Source: Bidens hawaiensis (Eukaryota > Streptophyta > Magnoliopsida > Asterales > Asteraceae). Taken from it: DNA of 64,000 bases. The position numbers were made by a program, and so were the translations under genes. This document shows positions 50,700 to 62,414 of this stretch, one piece after another. Positions within the stretch are counted from its first letter, which is position 1; each line of letters begins with the position of its first letter. The notes beneath the pieces were generated by a model. That model was not told where the DNA came from and did no database searches. It worked only from the letters and a program-made list of their open reading frames with translations. The stretch is from contig JAIQDT010003549.1 of NCBI GenBank assembly GCA_021521415.1, forward strand, positions 54,677-118,676, read 5' to 3'.

Positions 50700-52412
50700 T
50701 TTTAAATTAAATATGAATAAATTAATGAAATAAATCAATAAGTTAAATTATCGAGAAACCCTTATATCCCGACAACCTAATACGTTAAAATTGTTTCAGA
50801 TTACCGAAACTTAACTTAAATTTTATTTAAATATTTTGTATAAAGAAAACGACAATATTTTTGGTATTTTGTAAAAATTTAAGAATTAAAGAATGTATTT
50901 ACAGAAAAAAATATCCGAACAATTAAAAATAGACAATCTTTTTGCATTTTTCAACGATTTTACCAAAAGCAGTACATGTTTTTGTAATTTTGTCGAGTTT
51001 GAGCAGAGAATCATATTGACCAAATTGCCCTTTCATCACAGTTTTATATTTCAGCGATATTATGACTGGCGACAAGTCGGTCATTGGTATTGTTGTCCAC
51101 ATAAGTCTAATAACACACATTCAAGTATTTTTGTGATATGATTAAATAGTTCAATTAGAGCACAGAATATCAGAAATTATCAGCCTCTAATCTCGGTTCA
51201 AGCGTAGTTTGATTTTTGCCAAATCACCCCAACTTGACTTAAACCATTATATTGTTGATCAAAACTTTTGATACCAATTGAGAAATTTTGAGCAATGCAT
51301 CAAGTTTCTTTTACTGTGAGTGAGTATGCACGAGTCCATCTGTTGGCTTACATACATTGTATCCCCTGGGGTCCGTTTCTTAATGTTATTAAGACGCACG
51401 CAAGGGAGGAACAATTGTATGACTAACAGCGGATTTTGATCAAGTCAGTAATGTAAATTGTACGAGGTACAACGGTGATCAAGTTTAATGACTTTGGGTT
51501 TGCTCTAGAAAGCGAGTGAAATATTCATGCATATGAATACCCAGATGGTTAAACCGCATAAAGACTCACAATATCCAGAAATTTATCGCTTGTTATTTGC
51601 TTTATTTGATTTTTGGGTGATCAACAAATATAAGGCTTGAGTTTGACTGGTTATTACATTTCTGCCATCCTCACCAAGACTTTTGCTAGAGACTAACACC
51701 CCTTTCAATTTGGCGTTTCTTTATGTTTATATCACATACTTTACTCTACTGGGTTGTTTTAAGACCTACCAATGCACCAATGCAATTAGGCACACAGTCT
51801 TTTAAGCTTATTTTTTGCTGAACTTGGGGTCAAAATAATCAATGTACTATCATTTTCTCTTTTTGCTTCAAAAACTCAATATTTTGAGGAGCATAAAAAA
51901 CAAAATAAAGATAAATTTAATCGCCCCAGTAACTTAAGTTAATAAATAAATGGCTAACCTTCAATTCACAAGTGAATCATAGGACCAAGACATGCAGGCA
52001 TGTTTCACAAACTTAAATAACCGACATAATTTTCAGCGAGAAAATAATCTAAAAATCTTTTTGGTTGTTCTATGTACAAACTTTAAAACACAATATTTTT
52101 GGTTTTTCAGATTTTTCTATACAAAACATAAAACACATTCTTTTTGGTTTTTCAAAATTTTAAAATGTTTTTGGTTTTTCTAGATATTTAAAAGGAAAAC
52201 ATTACAGAACAGAAATCACAATATTTTTTGAATTTTGAAAATTTTTAATGTTTTTGTATTTTATCTATACAAACGAAAACACATTCTTTTTGTATTTTCT
52301 ATACTTTTCACCCCCTAAAATCTAAAACATAAAAAAAATAAAACTAAATCTATAAAGCAATTAAAAGATAATTATCCTAATTGTAGGATCTCAGCAAGAG
52401 TCTTTAATCCAT
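50700..52412. other. Non-coding gap between RNase H and the extra ORF
   Basis: No ORF with recognisable motifs. A T-rich region at about 52060-52300 repeats TTTTTGGTTTTTC several times. Together with the arrays at 49540-50690 this makes a gap of about 3 kb between pol and the extra ORF, unusually long for a Copia element. Confidence 0.55.
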
Positions 52413-55400
52413 TTAAACCAAGCAAAAAAGTAAAACGTGTTTTATCAAACGCTTGGTAAATAGATTGGCTTTTTGAAAATTAGTGTGTACTTTCTCAAGA
52501 TCAATTAGTTTCTTTTCATAACAATCCCGTATAAAATGGTATCGAATCTCTATATGTTTCGTTTTAGAATGTTGTACGGGATTCTTGGTGATACTTATAG
52601 CAGCAGAATTATCAATCAAGATGGGAGTAGTAAGAAACTTCAAACCATAGTCGCGAAGATGTTGTTGTATCCACAGAACCTGGGAACAGCAACTCGAGGC
52701 TGCAACATATTCAGCTTCGGCGGTTGAAGTAGAGACCGTTGTCTGCTTCTTACACTGCCAGGAAACAAGCCGGTTTCCTAAGAATTGACATCCTGCAGTC
52801 GTTGATTTGAAATTGATCTTGCATCCTCCATAATCTGAGTCTGAGTAGGCGGTAAAATCGAAAGAATTATCTTTGGGGTACCATAACCCGATGTCAGGAT
52901 TTCCCCGTAGATATTGCAAAATACGCTTGACCGCTGCCAGGTGAGTCACTCGGGGACTAGCTTGGTACCTAGCACACACACAAACAGCAAACATTATGTC
53001 GGGTCGAGAAGCAGTTAAATACATTAGAGAACCAATCATAGCACGATAAAGGGTTGGATCAACGGTATCCTCCAATTCATCCGGTGATAAATTGTGACCC
53101 ACTGGAAGAGGAGTTGAAGGGATTTTTCCAGCAGTTATCTTGAATTGGCTCAAGACGTCGTTCACATACTTAGTCTGATGAATGAAGATTCCCTTATCAG
53201 ATTGATGAACCTGCAGCCCTAAAAAGAAATTCATCTCTCCCATCGCATTTCGAACTTTGTTTGCATGGACTTCTTGAACTCCTTACATAAAGTATCGTTT
53301 ATAGACCCAAATATAATATCATCAACATAAATCTGAACTAGAAGAAGATCATCACCAACAGTTTTATGAAATAAAGTTTAGTCAACAATTCCTCGTTTGA
53401 AGTCATTATTCGTCAGATGGTCGGCAAGTGTGCCATACCAAGCTCTCGGGGCTTGATGTAAACCATACAGGGCCTTGTTTAAACGGTAAACACGGTCAGG
53501 ATAATCAGGATCTTCAAAACCAGGTGGTTGTTGAACAAACACTTCCTCATGTAGTTCACCATTGAGAAAAACACTTTTGACATCCATTTGATAAACCTTG
53601 ATATTCTTGTAAGCAGCATAAGCTAGAAAGATTCGAATCGACTCTAATCTTGCAACTGGAGCATATACCTCAGTATAATCAATACCCTCTTGCTGATGAA
53701 AACCTTGCACCACTAGACGTGCTTTGTTTCTGACAATCACTCCTCGATCATCCTTTTTACATTTAAATACCCACTTAGTCGGAATAGCTTTCTTGACTAT
53801 AGCAGGTTTGTCTATTAAATCCCAAACACCCAATCGTGCAAACTGCTGTAATTCCTCTTGCATAGCTTCTACCCAAGAAGGATCTTCAAGTGCCTTACGA
53901 GCTGTCGTTGGCTCAACTTGAGATAGAAAGCAATTGAATTTAGCAATATTCACAATTCCCGAAGAGTGTAAATTAGTGTAAGCACACAATACGTTATTGT
54001 CGCTTGACGAAGCAACTTGATGACGTGTACGAACGCCCACATCAAGTTCTTCAATGATATTGTCCTGTGGATGATATCCATGAATCCGAAGAGTAGGATT
54101 TTCAGGAACAACAACATTGTCAAATAAATTAGTGTAATGTTCACCCAACTCGGGAGATGAGACATTATCACAATCAAGATCAATGACTTGAATCTCAGCT
54201 TGATCATCATCGGAAGAGGTAGAGGCACTATCAATAACAACTTGAGGAACAACTTGAGATTCTTCAGTTGTAGCATCGGGTTGAACTTCATCTGCATTAG
54301 TATTTGAAGAGCTTGAAATGTTCAATTGTTCTTCAAAGTAAGCTCTAACCAGATCTTCATCGATGTGATCAGTCGAAGGAGTAAACGAATTAAATAAACT
54401 ATCGTAGTCAAACATCCAGTCTGGACCTTTCCCTTGTGGAGGAGTTGTGTACTTTTGACAGTCCACATGGTACCATTCTTCAACACAGCCAGATGTAAAA
54501 TTAAATACTCTTTTCTTTGGAGACGCATAGCCCAAGAAATATCCTTCGATTGCCTTTTTATCAAATTTACCCGAATCCTTCTTCAACATTGTACACGGAC
54601 ACCCAAATGGTTCCAGGTACTTTAAATTAGGTTTTCTGTTATTTAAAATTTCATAGCTTGTCTTCTTGAGTCGTTTAACTGTTAGAACCCGATTAAGTGT
54701 ATAACAAGCTGTGTTCACTGCTTCATTCCAAAATTGAATAGGAAGCTTTGAATCAGCAAGCATTGTACGTGCAGCTTCAATCAGAGTTCTATTTTTCCTT
54801 TCAGCAACACCGTTTTGTTGTGGTACATAAGGTGCACTATATTCTCGATGAATTCCCTTTTGAATACAAAAGAAATCCAAAATAGTGTTTTTGAATTCAG
54901 TACCATTATCACACCGGATTCTCCTCACCTTTTGTTTGTACAGTGATTCGATCTTGGTAATAAGGTTTTGTACCAAAACAAGTGTTTGATCTTTTGAACT
55001 CATAAATAACACCCATGAATATCTTGAATAATCATCTATCACGACAAGACAATACCAGTCTCCAGAAATACTCGCACGATTCACTGGACCAAACAAATCC
55101 ATATGATGTCGTTCAAGAGGAGTATTAATGGAATTCAATAACTTAGATGGATGTGTCTTCTTCTTCTGCTTGCCCTTTTTGCATGCAACACAGTGATCAG
55201 ATAACTTAAAGTTCTTTAGCGAGACACCCTCAACTAAGTCATTTGCCATTAAATAATTCATCTTTCTAACATGAATGTGACCCATTCTTCGATGCCAAAG
55301 AATCGAGTCTTTCTCGGTTGCTTTCGAGACAAAACATGTTTCGATTGATGTTGATATCTTAGAACTCATGTTTAAGACATAAATATCATTTGATCGTGGT

Positions 55401-56253
55401 GATTGCATGACAACCATGTCCTCGGGAATCACGTAACCCGGTTTCAAGATAAGACACTCTTTGTCAGTAAATATTGTAGTGTACTTTTTATCACAAATCA
55501 GCAATACACTCAATAAGTTATGATCAACCTTGTCACAATAATTTACTTTTTCAAATGTAATATGACCATTTGAAACATCACCCTCTTGTGTGATCATGCC
55601 TCCAGAATTCCCAGCAAATGCTACATAACCACCTTGAATATTTCTTACGTTGGTTAAAAGGTCAAGATTTCCGGTGATATGACGAGAACACCCGCTATCC
55701 ATGATCCAGTTTTCATCAGAAATGGTCTTGGATGAACCCTACACATAAACAAAAGTGATTAGTTCAAAAAGGCAGCCCAGGCCTCAGTCTTGGGAACCTT
55801 TTGGTTTTCTCTTTGATCATTAACTTTAACAGTTTTCAATTGTTGTTCAGCCACTTGAGAATAAGTTACAGGCTTCTTAGACTTTCGTCTTAAATAAGCT
55901 ACCTGAACAATGTTTGAATTCCTGTTTTGACATAAAGGTTCAGTTGGAATGAATTTTGGTTTCACTAGACCGTGTGTCTCATTGATCTGAAACACCTTCC
56001 GAGGATTCACATCAGAGAACAAAATATGAGTATCATCAGCATACGACATTGGTCGTTTCAGAATCTCCTTAACCACTGGAATTGGTTTAGATTTGTCCTT
56101 GATAAAAGGATGAAGATTCTGAAAGTTCTGTTGATTACAATTTCTCACAACATGACCTTGTTGACCGCATAAAAAACACGTTCGCATGTCCACAAGATGA
56201 TGTTTAGAAGTAATTGGAATAGATGATTTATGATGACTCACATTCTTAGTCAT
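52413..56253 (-). pseudogene. Copia pol: second zinc knuckle, protease, integrase, RT, RNase H, broken
   Basis: From 56253 down: a CCHC knuckle (CFLCGQQGHVVRNC), then TAA at 55759-55761 with a frameshift near 55740. Protease follows ([11 protein letters not shown]), then the integrase HHCC finger (HRRMGH...CVACKKGK) and core ([24 protein letters not shown]), then RT ([28 protein letters not shown]). TAA at 53378-53380 lies in RT just before YVDDIIFG, with a one-base deletion near 53230. RNase H (STAEAEYVAASSC) and a frameshift near 52445 at the C-terminus finish it. All catalytic residues are visible, but this copy cannot make an intact polyprotein. Confidence 0.9.
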
Positions 56254-56265
56254 GCTCTTAGCAAA

Positions 56266-57636
56266 CTAATCAGATAATTCATATTTCTTCTTTAAATAAA
56301 AATCTAAATTAGAACTGTTTGAAAAACTTTTTAGTGTATCTGTTCCAGTTGACTTAACAAAGTTAATCTTCTTAGCTTGCTTTAAAAATTGTTTTTCCTT
56401 AGTCAATGGATCAGATGAGACTGATGCTTTCGCTTGAGCATACACACGTTCAAGTTCACGAACCTTGGAAGTTTCATTGTAAAACACACTCTCAATTAGC
56501 TCAGGCTTAATGATACTAATTGGAATATCTTTTTCAGTGAACATTGTGTCCATTCCTTTTAACTTAAAAACTCTAGCAGCAGATGGCTTAGAACTAGAAG
56601 GATTATTGAAACGCATTAAATCCTCATCAGAAATTTTCAGTTTAACTGACTTCTTTGCCTTCATAGAGTTCTCTTTCTTTGAATTTTCCTTTTTCTCTTG
56701 AGGTTTGTGTGAACCATACACTGCTTTCTCAAATTCGTGAGGTTCGCACAGAATATGATTAGAACTGGGAATGTTCTTATTCTTGTGTATAATCTCTGGT
56801 TCAAACACATCCTCGATAATGACCTCGTCATTGTGTTCAACAAATACCTTTTTGCTTTGGACATGAGATTTTTGAGGAGCAACTTGGGGTTTGACAATTT
56901 CAGGTTTAAACATTTTTGGTTTTTCAGAAATTACAGATTCATTTTGAATCAAATCCTCTTCTTTTCTTGCAAAAGGATTAATTTTATAATCATTATGAAA
57001 AGGTGGTGGAATTTCAACAAAACCAATACCTTTCTTAGAATCTTTTTGTTTTCCAAAAACTTCAATAATTTCATTCAATAAAAATGAAGAATTTCGAAAT
57101 TTACCCAACTTGTTCTTCAACTCAAGAACCTCATTCTCAAGCTCAGTTATTTTAGAACGATGTTTCAAGATTTCCTGAAACTTTTGGTCATTAATGGCCA
57201 TTTTCACAGATAACTCGGCTTTGAGATCATGATTACTTGTCGACAATGCTTCAATCTTTTCTCGAGATTTCATTTGAGACTCAAGAGATTGTCGATAAGT
57301 GTCCTTAAGAGAAGCAATTTCTCTTATAAGATTATCATTTTGATTTTTCAAAGCATCTAACTTAGAGTTATTAGATTCACAGTCAACACATGATGCTTTA
57401 ACAAATGAAGTAGAAGAGATAGAATTACTAACCTCATTGATCTTAGCCATGCAAGCAAACATTGATTCAGAAGACTTGTCGCAAGAATCATCAGAATCAG
57501 ATCCAGAATCATTATCTGAAGACATCACACTAGCAGTAGCATCTTGACAATCTTCATGTAACCCAAACATAGCTAAATTTGCTTGAACATCATTGCACAA
57601 TAGCCTTTGAGACCAATCAGTTCCATCTGCTAACAT
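56266..57636 (-). CDS. Coiled-coil segment of the Copia gag-pol (456 codons)
   Basis: This lies in the same frame as gag upstream (TAA 57640-57642) and as the knuckle ORF downstream (TAG 56266-56268), so originally all three were one polyprotein. It has a Ser/Asp-rich stretch (SSDNDSGSDSDDSC), a long heptad-rich coiled coil (about residues 95-190, NDNLIREIASLKDTY and ITELENEVLELKNKL), and a Lys/Glu-rich basic tail (SKKENSMKAKKSVKLK). No enzyme motif is present. The coiled coil separates two zinc knuckles and may serve in particle assembly; that is inference. Confidence 0.7.
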   Translation of the reverse strand: MLADGTDWSQRLLCNDVQANLAMFGLHEDCQDATASVMSSDNDSGSDSDDSCDKSSESMFACMAKINEVSNSISSTSFVKASCVDCESNNSKLDALKNQNDNLIREIASLKDTYRQSLESQMKSREKIEALSTSNHDLKAELSVKMAINDQKFQEILKHRSKITELENEVLELKNKLGKFRNSSFLLNEIIEVFGKQKDSKKGIGFVEIPPPFHNDYKINPFARKEEDLIQNESVISEKPKMFKPEIVKPQVAPQKSHVQSKKVFVEHNDEVIIEDVFEPEIIHKNKNIPSSNHILCEPHEFEKAVYGSHKPQEKKENSKKENSMKAKKSVKLKISDEDLMRFNNPSSSKPSAARVFKLKGMDTMFTEKDIPISIIKPELIESVFYNETSKVRELERVYAQAKASVSSDPLTKEKQFLKQAKKINFVKSTGTDTLKSFSNSSNLDFYLKKKYELSD

Positions 57637-57639
57637 CGC

Positions 57640-58965
57640 TTATGTTGTAGAAATAGACGGTTTCTTTTCAGCATCACTTCCTCGTGGTGAAGAAGCGTTT
57701 TGACTTTGACCACGAGGTCCAGTGTATTCTTTTCTTGGTTTGTCGCATTCCTTCGCGAAATGACCGAATTCTTGACAATTATAACACTTCACCTTCAATT
57801 TGTCAAAACCCAACTTCTTGTTTAACGCTGGAAGATCTTTTCCAGTTCTCTGCATGAATCTTTTAACTTTACGAACGATCATGGCCATATTCCATTTTAA
57901 ATCCATGATCTCTAAAGCATCCGGATCTATTTGATCATAATCCTCATCTGTTAACTCACTCGTGGCAATTTTACTACTCACCAGGTTTTCATATGAAGAC
58001 ATAAATGCCGTCAGAAAAGCAAAGTTTTGCTCAGCTTCCTTCATATTCACACTAGGAGGTGTAGCAAATGGATTAGTACTAGTAGAACTTCCAGAACCAC
58101 CTGAATTACCAGCAGAGTAGAAACAAACTTTTGGGTCATTAAATAAAGCAGATTCTTTTTCACTTGCGGCATGAGTAAGAAAAGCAGTGATAGGTGAGAT
58201 TGTTGAACTCAGAGGCATACTTCCACCATAGAAAGCCGGATCTTGATTTTCTTTTGAAGACTTTTGACACTTAAGATCATATTCTCTTGCTTCGATCTTT
58301 TGTAGGAATTCAAGTGCTGTCAAATTTTCATTCAGAAAATAATCATTCTCTTTCAAAACCATGAGAAATGTTGAATAGGAACTAGGAAGCACACTCTTGA
58401 TAGTGTCAATTTTATCTCTTTCAGAAATTTCCATTCTCATTTTATCCATTTCAGCAATTAAATTACTAAATCTGGTAGTCATTTCTTCAACTGTTTCTCC
58501 TTTTAATAAATTAAAGTTTCGAAATTGAAACTTGAGCATCACTTTCTTACTCTCAGTTGTGTTTCCCATGCTTCTCATACGCAGATGTTGAAACAAAGAT
58601 GCACATCTCTTGATACTTCCAACTTGATGAAAAATATTCTCTGGTAAAGCCATAGTCAAAGTAGAATATGCTTTTATCTCAATTTCTAAAGCTTTCTTCT
58701 CTTCTTGTGAGTATTGAGTGACAGCTTTAGGAGTATACCCAACAGTATCATCACCAATCATTGGTGCAACATAAACCTCATCCAGACAATATGAACAGTC
58801 AGGATGAACCGATCCTAAATGTGCACGAAACCGAGGTTTCCATTTGGCGAAGTCACTGAATTTCATCAATCTTGGACATTTAGAATGTGAACCAATCTCG
58901 GTATCAAGTTGCAACATTTGTTGTATCAACATATTTTGAGACGCCAATGCATACATACCAGCCAT
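57640..58965 (-). CDS. Copia gag with CCHC zinc knuckle
   Basis: 441 codons from ATG at 58965. It contains the UBN2-type gag domain (FSDFAKWKPRFRAHL, SLFQHLRMRSMGNTTESKKV, FQFRNFNLLKGETVEEMTTRF, VLPSSYSTFLMVLKENDY) and a CCHC knuckle near the C-terminus (CYNCQEFGHFAKEC). It forms the virus-like particle and binds element RNA. Its own frame is free of lesions; the TAA at 57640-57642 would release gag alone. Whether that stop is a mutation or a programmed end cannot be told here; the downstream stops and frameshifts favour mutation. Confidence 0.88.
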   Translation of the reverse strand: MAGMYALASQNMLIQQMLQLDTEIGSHSKCPRLMKFSDFAKWKPRFRAHLGSVHPDCSYCLDEVYVAPMIGDDTVGYTPKAVTQYSQEEKKALEIEIKAYSTLTMALPENIFHQVGSIKRCASLFQHLRMRSMGNTTESKKVMLKFQFRNFNLLKGETVEEMTTRFSNLIAEMDKMRMEISERDKIDTIKSVLPSSYSTFLMVLKENDYFLNENLTALEFLQKIEAREYDLKCQKSSKENQDPAFYGGSMPLSSTISPITAFLTHAASEKESALFNDPKVCFYSAGNSGGSGSSTSTNPFATPPSVNMKEAEQNFAFLTAFMSSYENLVSSKIATSELTDEDYDQIDPDALEIMDLKWNMAMIVRKVKRFMQRTGKDLPALNKKLGFDKLKVKCYNCQEFGHFAKECDKPRKEYTGPRGQSQNASSPRGSDAEKKPSISTT

Positions 58966-58984
58966 CTTTGAAAATAAACAAGTA

Positions 58985-59690
58985 ATAAAATATCTTAACG
59001 AATCAGTGAACAGTAGTAGCGAATGGTGAACAGTTGTAACGAACTGAGACTTAACGAATCAAGTCTTAACGAATGAGGAAAATTGGTTAACGAATCAAAA
59101 GTCAACTAAGCGAGTCAACCTTAACGAATCACAACTAAGTTTAACGAATCACCCAAATGGCGAAACAGATAACGAATGTGATAAAGGCTTAACGAATCAC
59201 AAGTCAACTTAACGAATTGACTAAACGAATTGACCAAGTCAACTTAACGAATTGATCAAGTGAATTGACCAAGTCAACTTAACGAATTGATCAAGCGAAT
59301 TGACCAAGTCAACTTAACGAATTGATCACACGAATTGACCAAGTCAACTTAACGAATTACTAAGGAATGCTTAGCGAATTAAGATAACGAATCAGCTATA
59401 GTTGATAACGAATCAACACTATAGCGAATTATAATATAACGAATCAGGTTGTTACAACCGTTTGTAACAAACTTGATTCCTTTTTGCCACATGGCAAAAA
59501 GTTGTTATGGCACAAATTCCAAGACAAACACGTGTCAAACGAATCACTTATCTAGTTAACGAACTAGATAACACGAATTGATTAACTCACATGAATCAGC
59601 TAGCAAACTGATTAGCGAATGACAAGAATTGATAGCGAATCAAATTAAAGACTTAGCGAATCGCTTGAAACTTTATAGCGAATTGCCATC
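58985..59690 (-). repeat. TTCGTTA-motif leader array of the Copia element
   Basis: About thirty copies of AACGAAT, AACGAAC or AGCGAAT on the plus strand, that is ATTCGTTA-type on the transcribed sense strand, almost all in one orientation. The array lies between the primer site and gag. It contains a 35-bp tandem repeat (core AAGTCAACTTAACGAATTGA, about 59233-59360, three to four units). Confidence 0.9.
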
Positions 59691-60130
59691 ATCTTCAAAC
59701 CTTCAAATATTCAAGAACAAATTTCCAGAAATATGAAGTTCAAACCCAGAAATACATCAATTTCAGATCTGTATTACACACTCAATTGTCAACCAAAACT
59801 AACAAATAATATACCAAAATGCTCGTAATCGTAAAACGAATTCAATCCAGCACAACTCGTAAACGATTAACACCATACACGAATCAATTTTAACCAAAAC
59901 CACTCCCCTGTTCACGGACTCAAACCGAAAACCCAATACACATCACAAATCCAATTCACAATTCAATTCCACACAATTGAACCTCAATTATACCTTAACT
60001 AAACCAGTTTCACTCTAATCCATCCATAATCAATCCAAAACAACCCAAATTAATTCAAACTCAAACTAAACAGAAAATAAATCAAAAATTATAATAATAA
60101 CAATCAAACCAAGTGACTTGAGCCCCGAAA
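59691..60130 (-). other. Proximal leader of the Copia element
   Basis: A/C-rich on the plus strand, with no ORF and few motif copies. It connects the primer binding site to the motif-rich leader. Confidence 0.5.
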
Positions 60131-60142
60131 GCTCTAATACCA
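60131..60142 (-). other. Primer binding site of the Copia element, initiator tRNA-Met
   Basis: On the minus strand TGGTATTAGAGC matches the initiator tRNA-Met site at 11 of 12 positions, two bases after the 5' LTR. Confidence 0.85.
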
Positions 60143-60144
60143 CT

Positions 60145-60715
60145 TGTTTGATCCCCTGATTAACACTCGTTCTAATCAGTAACTCAGATCTGATTCAGAT
60201 CTATATGTTGATATTGATTATACAGATCTAACTCTTTTATACCTCAGTTTGATTGTTATATAATATATATATTATCAATATAAGATTAATGTGAAGCTTG
60301 AGAGAGAGAGAATACTTTAAACATTTCTGAATAATGTTAATTCTCTCAAAACTTCAACTTTTTTACAAGTGAACAGTGGTTCACTATATATAGAAGACGA
60401 CCTGGTTCGCTAACATCCCCTAGCGAACCAGAGTCCCCTTCATTAAATAACTTAATTAACTTAACGAACCACCCCCTGATTCGTTAACATCCCCTAACGA
60501 ATCAGGAGGGAGTACATTATAAAGTCCTAGTTCGCTAACATTCCTAGCGAACTAGACCTAACCTTAACGAACTAGTCTTAGTTCGCTAACATTCCTAGCG
60601 AACTAGACATGACATAACGAATTAGATAAACAAACATTAAATATTACATTAAAATAATCAAATAAACATTTAACGATAATTACAAAGACTCGAGACGCAA
60701 AACCGTGCACTAACA
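60145..60715 (-). repeat. 5' LTR of the Copia element (571 bp)
   Basis: It is nearly identical to 45725-46293. TATATATA at 60385-60392 is the likely promoter, and the four hairpins at about 60401-60607 lie immediately upstream of it in U3. The differences from the 3' LTR leave all hairpins paired. Confidence 0.92.
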
Positions 60716-60720
60716 TATGT

Positions 60721-62139
60721 GTCACAGGCGAAAGATTTGATGCTTCAGTTCTCCTCATGCAAGATCATCCACATAAAGAGAAGCGAGAACAAATCAGCAA
60801 GATGCTCTTAGCAAATTGGCTTCAACAAACTTCGAACATTTTGCTAAAGACATTCGCATCGAAATATTGGACCGCCCGTCTATTCCGCAACATCAAGTTC
60901 TAGTGATCCAAACGGGAGTAGAATCCTGGATGACACCCATTACAGCATATTCGTCATCCGGAGTCCTCCCGGAAGGAAAAACCGTGGCCCAGAAGATGAA
61001 ACACAAAGCCCTGTATTATCAGATACATGACGGTGTTTTGTACCGACGTTCCTTCCTCGGACCACTACTTCGATGTGCAGACGCCGAGGACGCGAACTAC
61101 TTAATCAGAGAAGTTCACGAGGGCATCTGTGGTCTTCACGCTGGCCCACACATGGTCATAGAAAAATTAATGAATACCGGATATTATTGGCCGGGGATGC
61201 ATCTGGACGCTGTGCGCGAAATCAGAAAGTGTGATTCATGCCAACGTCATGCTCCTAATACGCTGCGACCAAAGAACGAGGTCATTCCAGTCACTTCGGC
61301 TTGGCCGTTCCAGAAATGGGCTATCGATATAATGGGACCTTTCCCTGAAGCCCCTGGACGCGTCGAATTCTTAATAGTAGCCATCGACTACTTCACGAAG
61401 TGGGTGGAAGCTAAACCGGTTGCTTCCATAACAGCAGCAAGTGTTAAGAAATTCCTGTGGGAATTCATAATATGCCGGTTTGGTCTTCCACTAGAACTTG
61501 TTAGCGATAACGGAACTCAGTTCGCGGACAGTGGGCTACAAGAATGGTTAAAAGAGTTACACATTTCTCGAATTTTCACATCTGTAGCCCACCCGCAAGC
61601 AAATGGTCAGGTTGAGAGAACCAATCGTACCATCAAGGAAGAAATCAAGGCAAGGTTAGGGACTAAACGGACGGGTTGGGTCGACGATTTGCCCCATGTA
61701 CTATGGGGCTTCCGCACCCAAAAGAATTCCAGTAATTCTGAAACCCCCTTTAGTCTAACCTGCGGCACAGAGGCCATGATTCCGGCTGAGATTGGAATTC
61801 CAACCGCCAGAGTTATATTGATCAATGATAATGATCACGAACTCCGGATGAACCTTGACCTCCTTGAGGAGAGGAGAGAATTAGCATCAATCTGCGAGCA
61901 CAATTACAAATGCCAGTTGCAAAAGTATTATAACTCGCGGGTCCAGAGATGCGAATTCGATGCGGGAGACTTTGTCTTCCGCAACAATGAAGCCTCCTGG
62001 CAAGTTGGCCCCAACTTGGGAAGGACCTTATAGAATTCAGAAAGTACAATCTAAAGGTGCCTACAAGTTAGAAAAGTTGGACGGGACTGAAATCCCTAGA
62101 ACTTGGAACGGGGCCCAATTGAGGAAGTGTTACGTGTAG
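60721..62139 (+). pseudogene. Tat-lineage gypsy pol, 3' part (end of second RNase H, integrase)
   Basis: The frame continues from 45724 once the Copia element and one TATGT are ignored. A one-base insertion near 60800 shifts it, then integrase is open from 60816 to about 61998. It has an HHCC finger (HEGICGLHAG...CDSCQRH), catalytic Asp in KWAIDIMGPF, Asp in VSDNGTQF and Glu in ANGQVERTNRTIKEE, and the FSLTCGTEAMIPAEI block. A frameshift near 62000 hides the C-terminal chromatin-side domain, whose codons run to TAG at 62137-62139. Integrase would insert the element's cDNA into host DNA. The lesions make it inactive. Confidence 0.9.
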
Positions 62140-62414
62140 TATATTTTTCTTTTTGGCCTGCGTGCCTAAATAGATATTCACAATCTATGTAATTTCGTCT
62201 TTTGTAATTCGGCTTATGCCTCATTTATGAAAATTTTCATTCAAGTCATTCACGACTTGTATCGTTATGTAATCCTTTATTGGCATACAAAGAAGATCCT
62301 ACAAACCCTTATATTATGAAAATAAAACAAAGTGTATCGGATACAACAAAAAACTTCTTCATTTATACAAAAGGGATTACAGGAAAGAAAGTTTAATTAC
62401 AAGACAAAATCTAT
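62140..62414. other. Gap between gypsy pol and the antisense ORF
   Basis: Non-coding AT-rich spacer between two convergent reading directions. No polypurine tract or LTR is present; the 3' LTR must lie beyond the antisense ORF, outside the window. Confidence 0.5.

Larger units (their letters stand above)
45725..60715 (-). mobile_element. Ty1/Copia retrotransposon, 14,991 bp, with extra ORF
   Basis: It is bounded by LTRs 45725-46293 and 60145-60715 and by the duplication TATGT (45720-45724 and 60716-60720). On the minus strand the order is LTR, primer site, long leader, gag, coiled-coil segment, second knuckle, protease, integrase, RT, RNase H, non-coding gap, a 923-codon extra ORF, polypurine tract, LTR. 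Integrase before RT makes it Copia. An extra ORF between RNase H and the 3' LTR is the position of the envelope-like gene in sireviruses. The two LTRs differ by about 7 substitutions and one 2-bp indel (near 1.2%), so it inserted recently. Confidence 0.93.

Noticed and set aside
58985..59690. Regularly recurring short repeats that could suggest a CRISPR-like array
   Set aside because: Spacing is irregular, the repeat is 7-8 bases, there are no cas genes, and the region is the leader of a plant retrotransposon.
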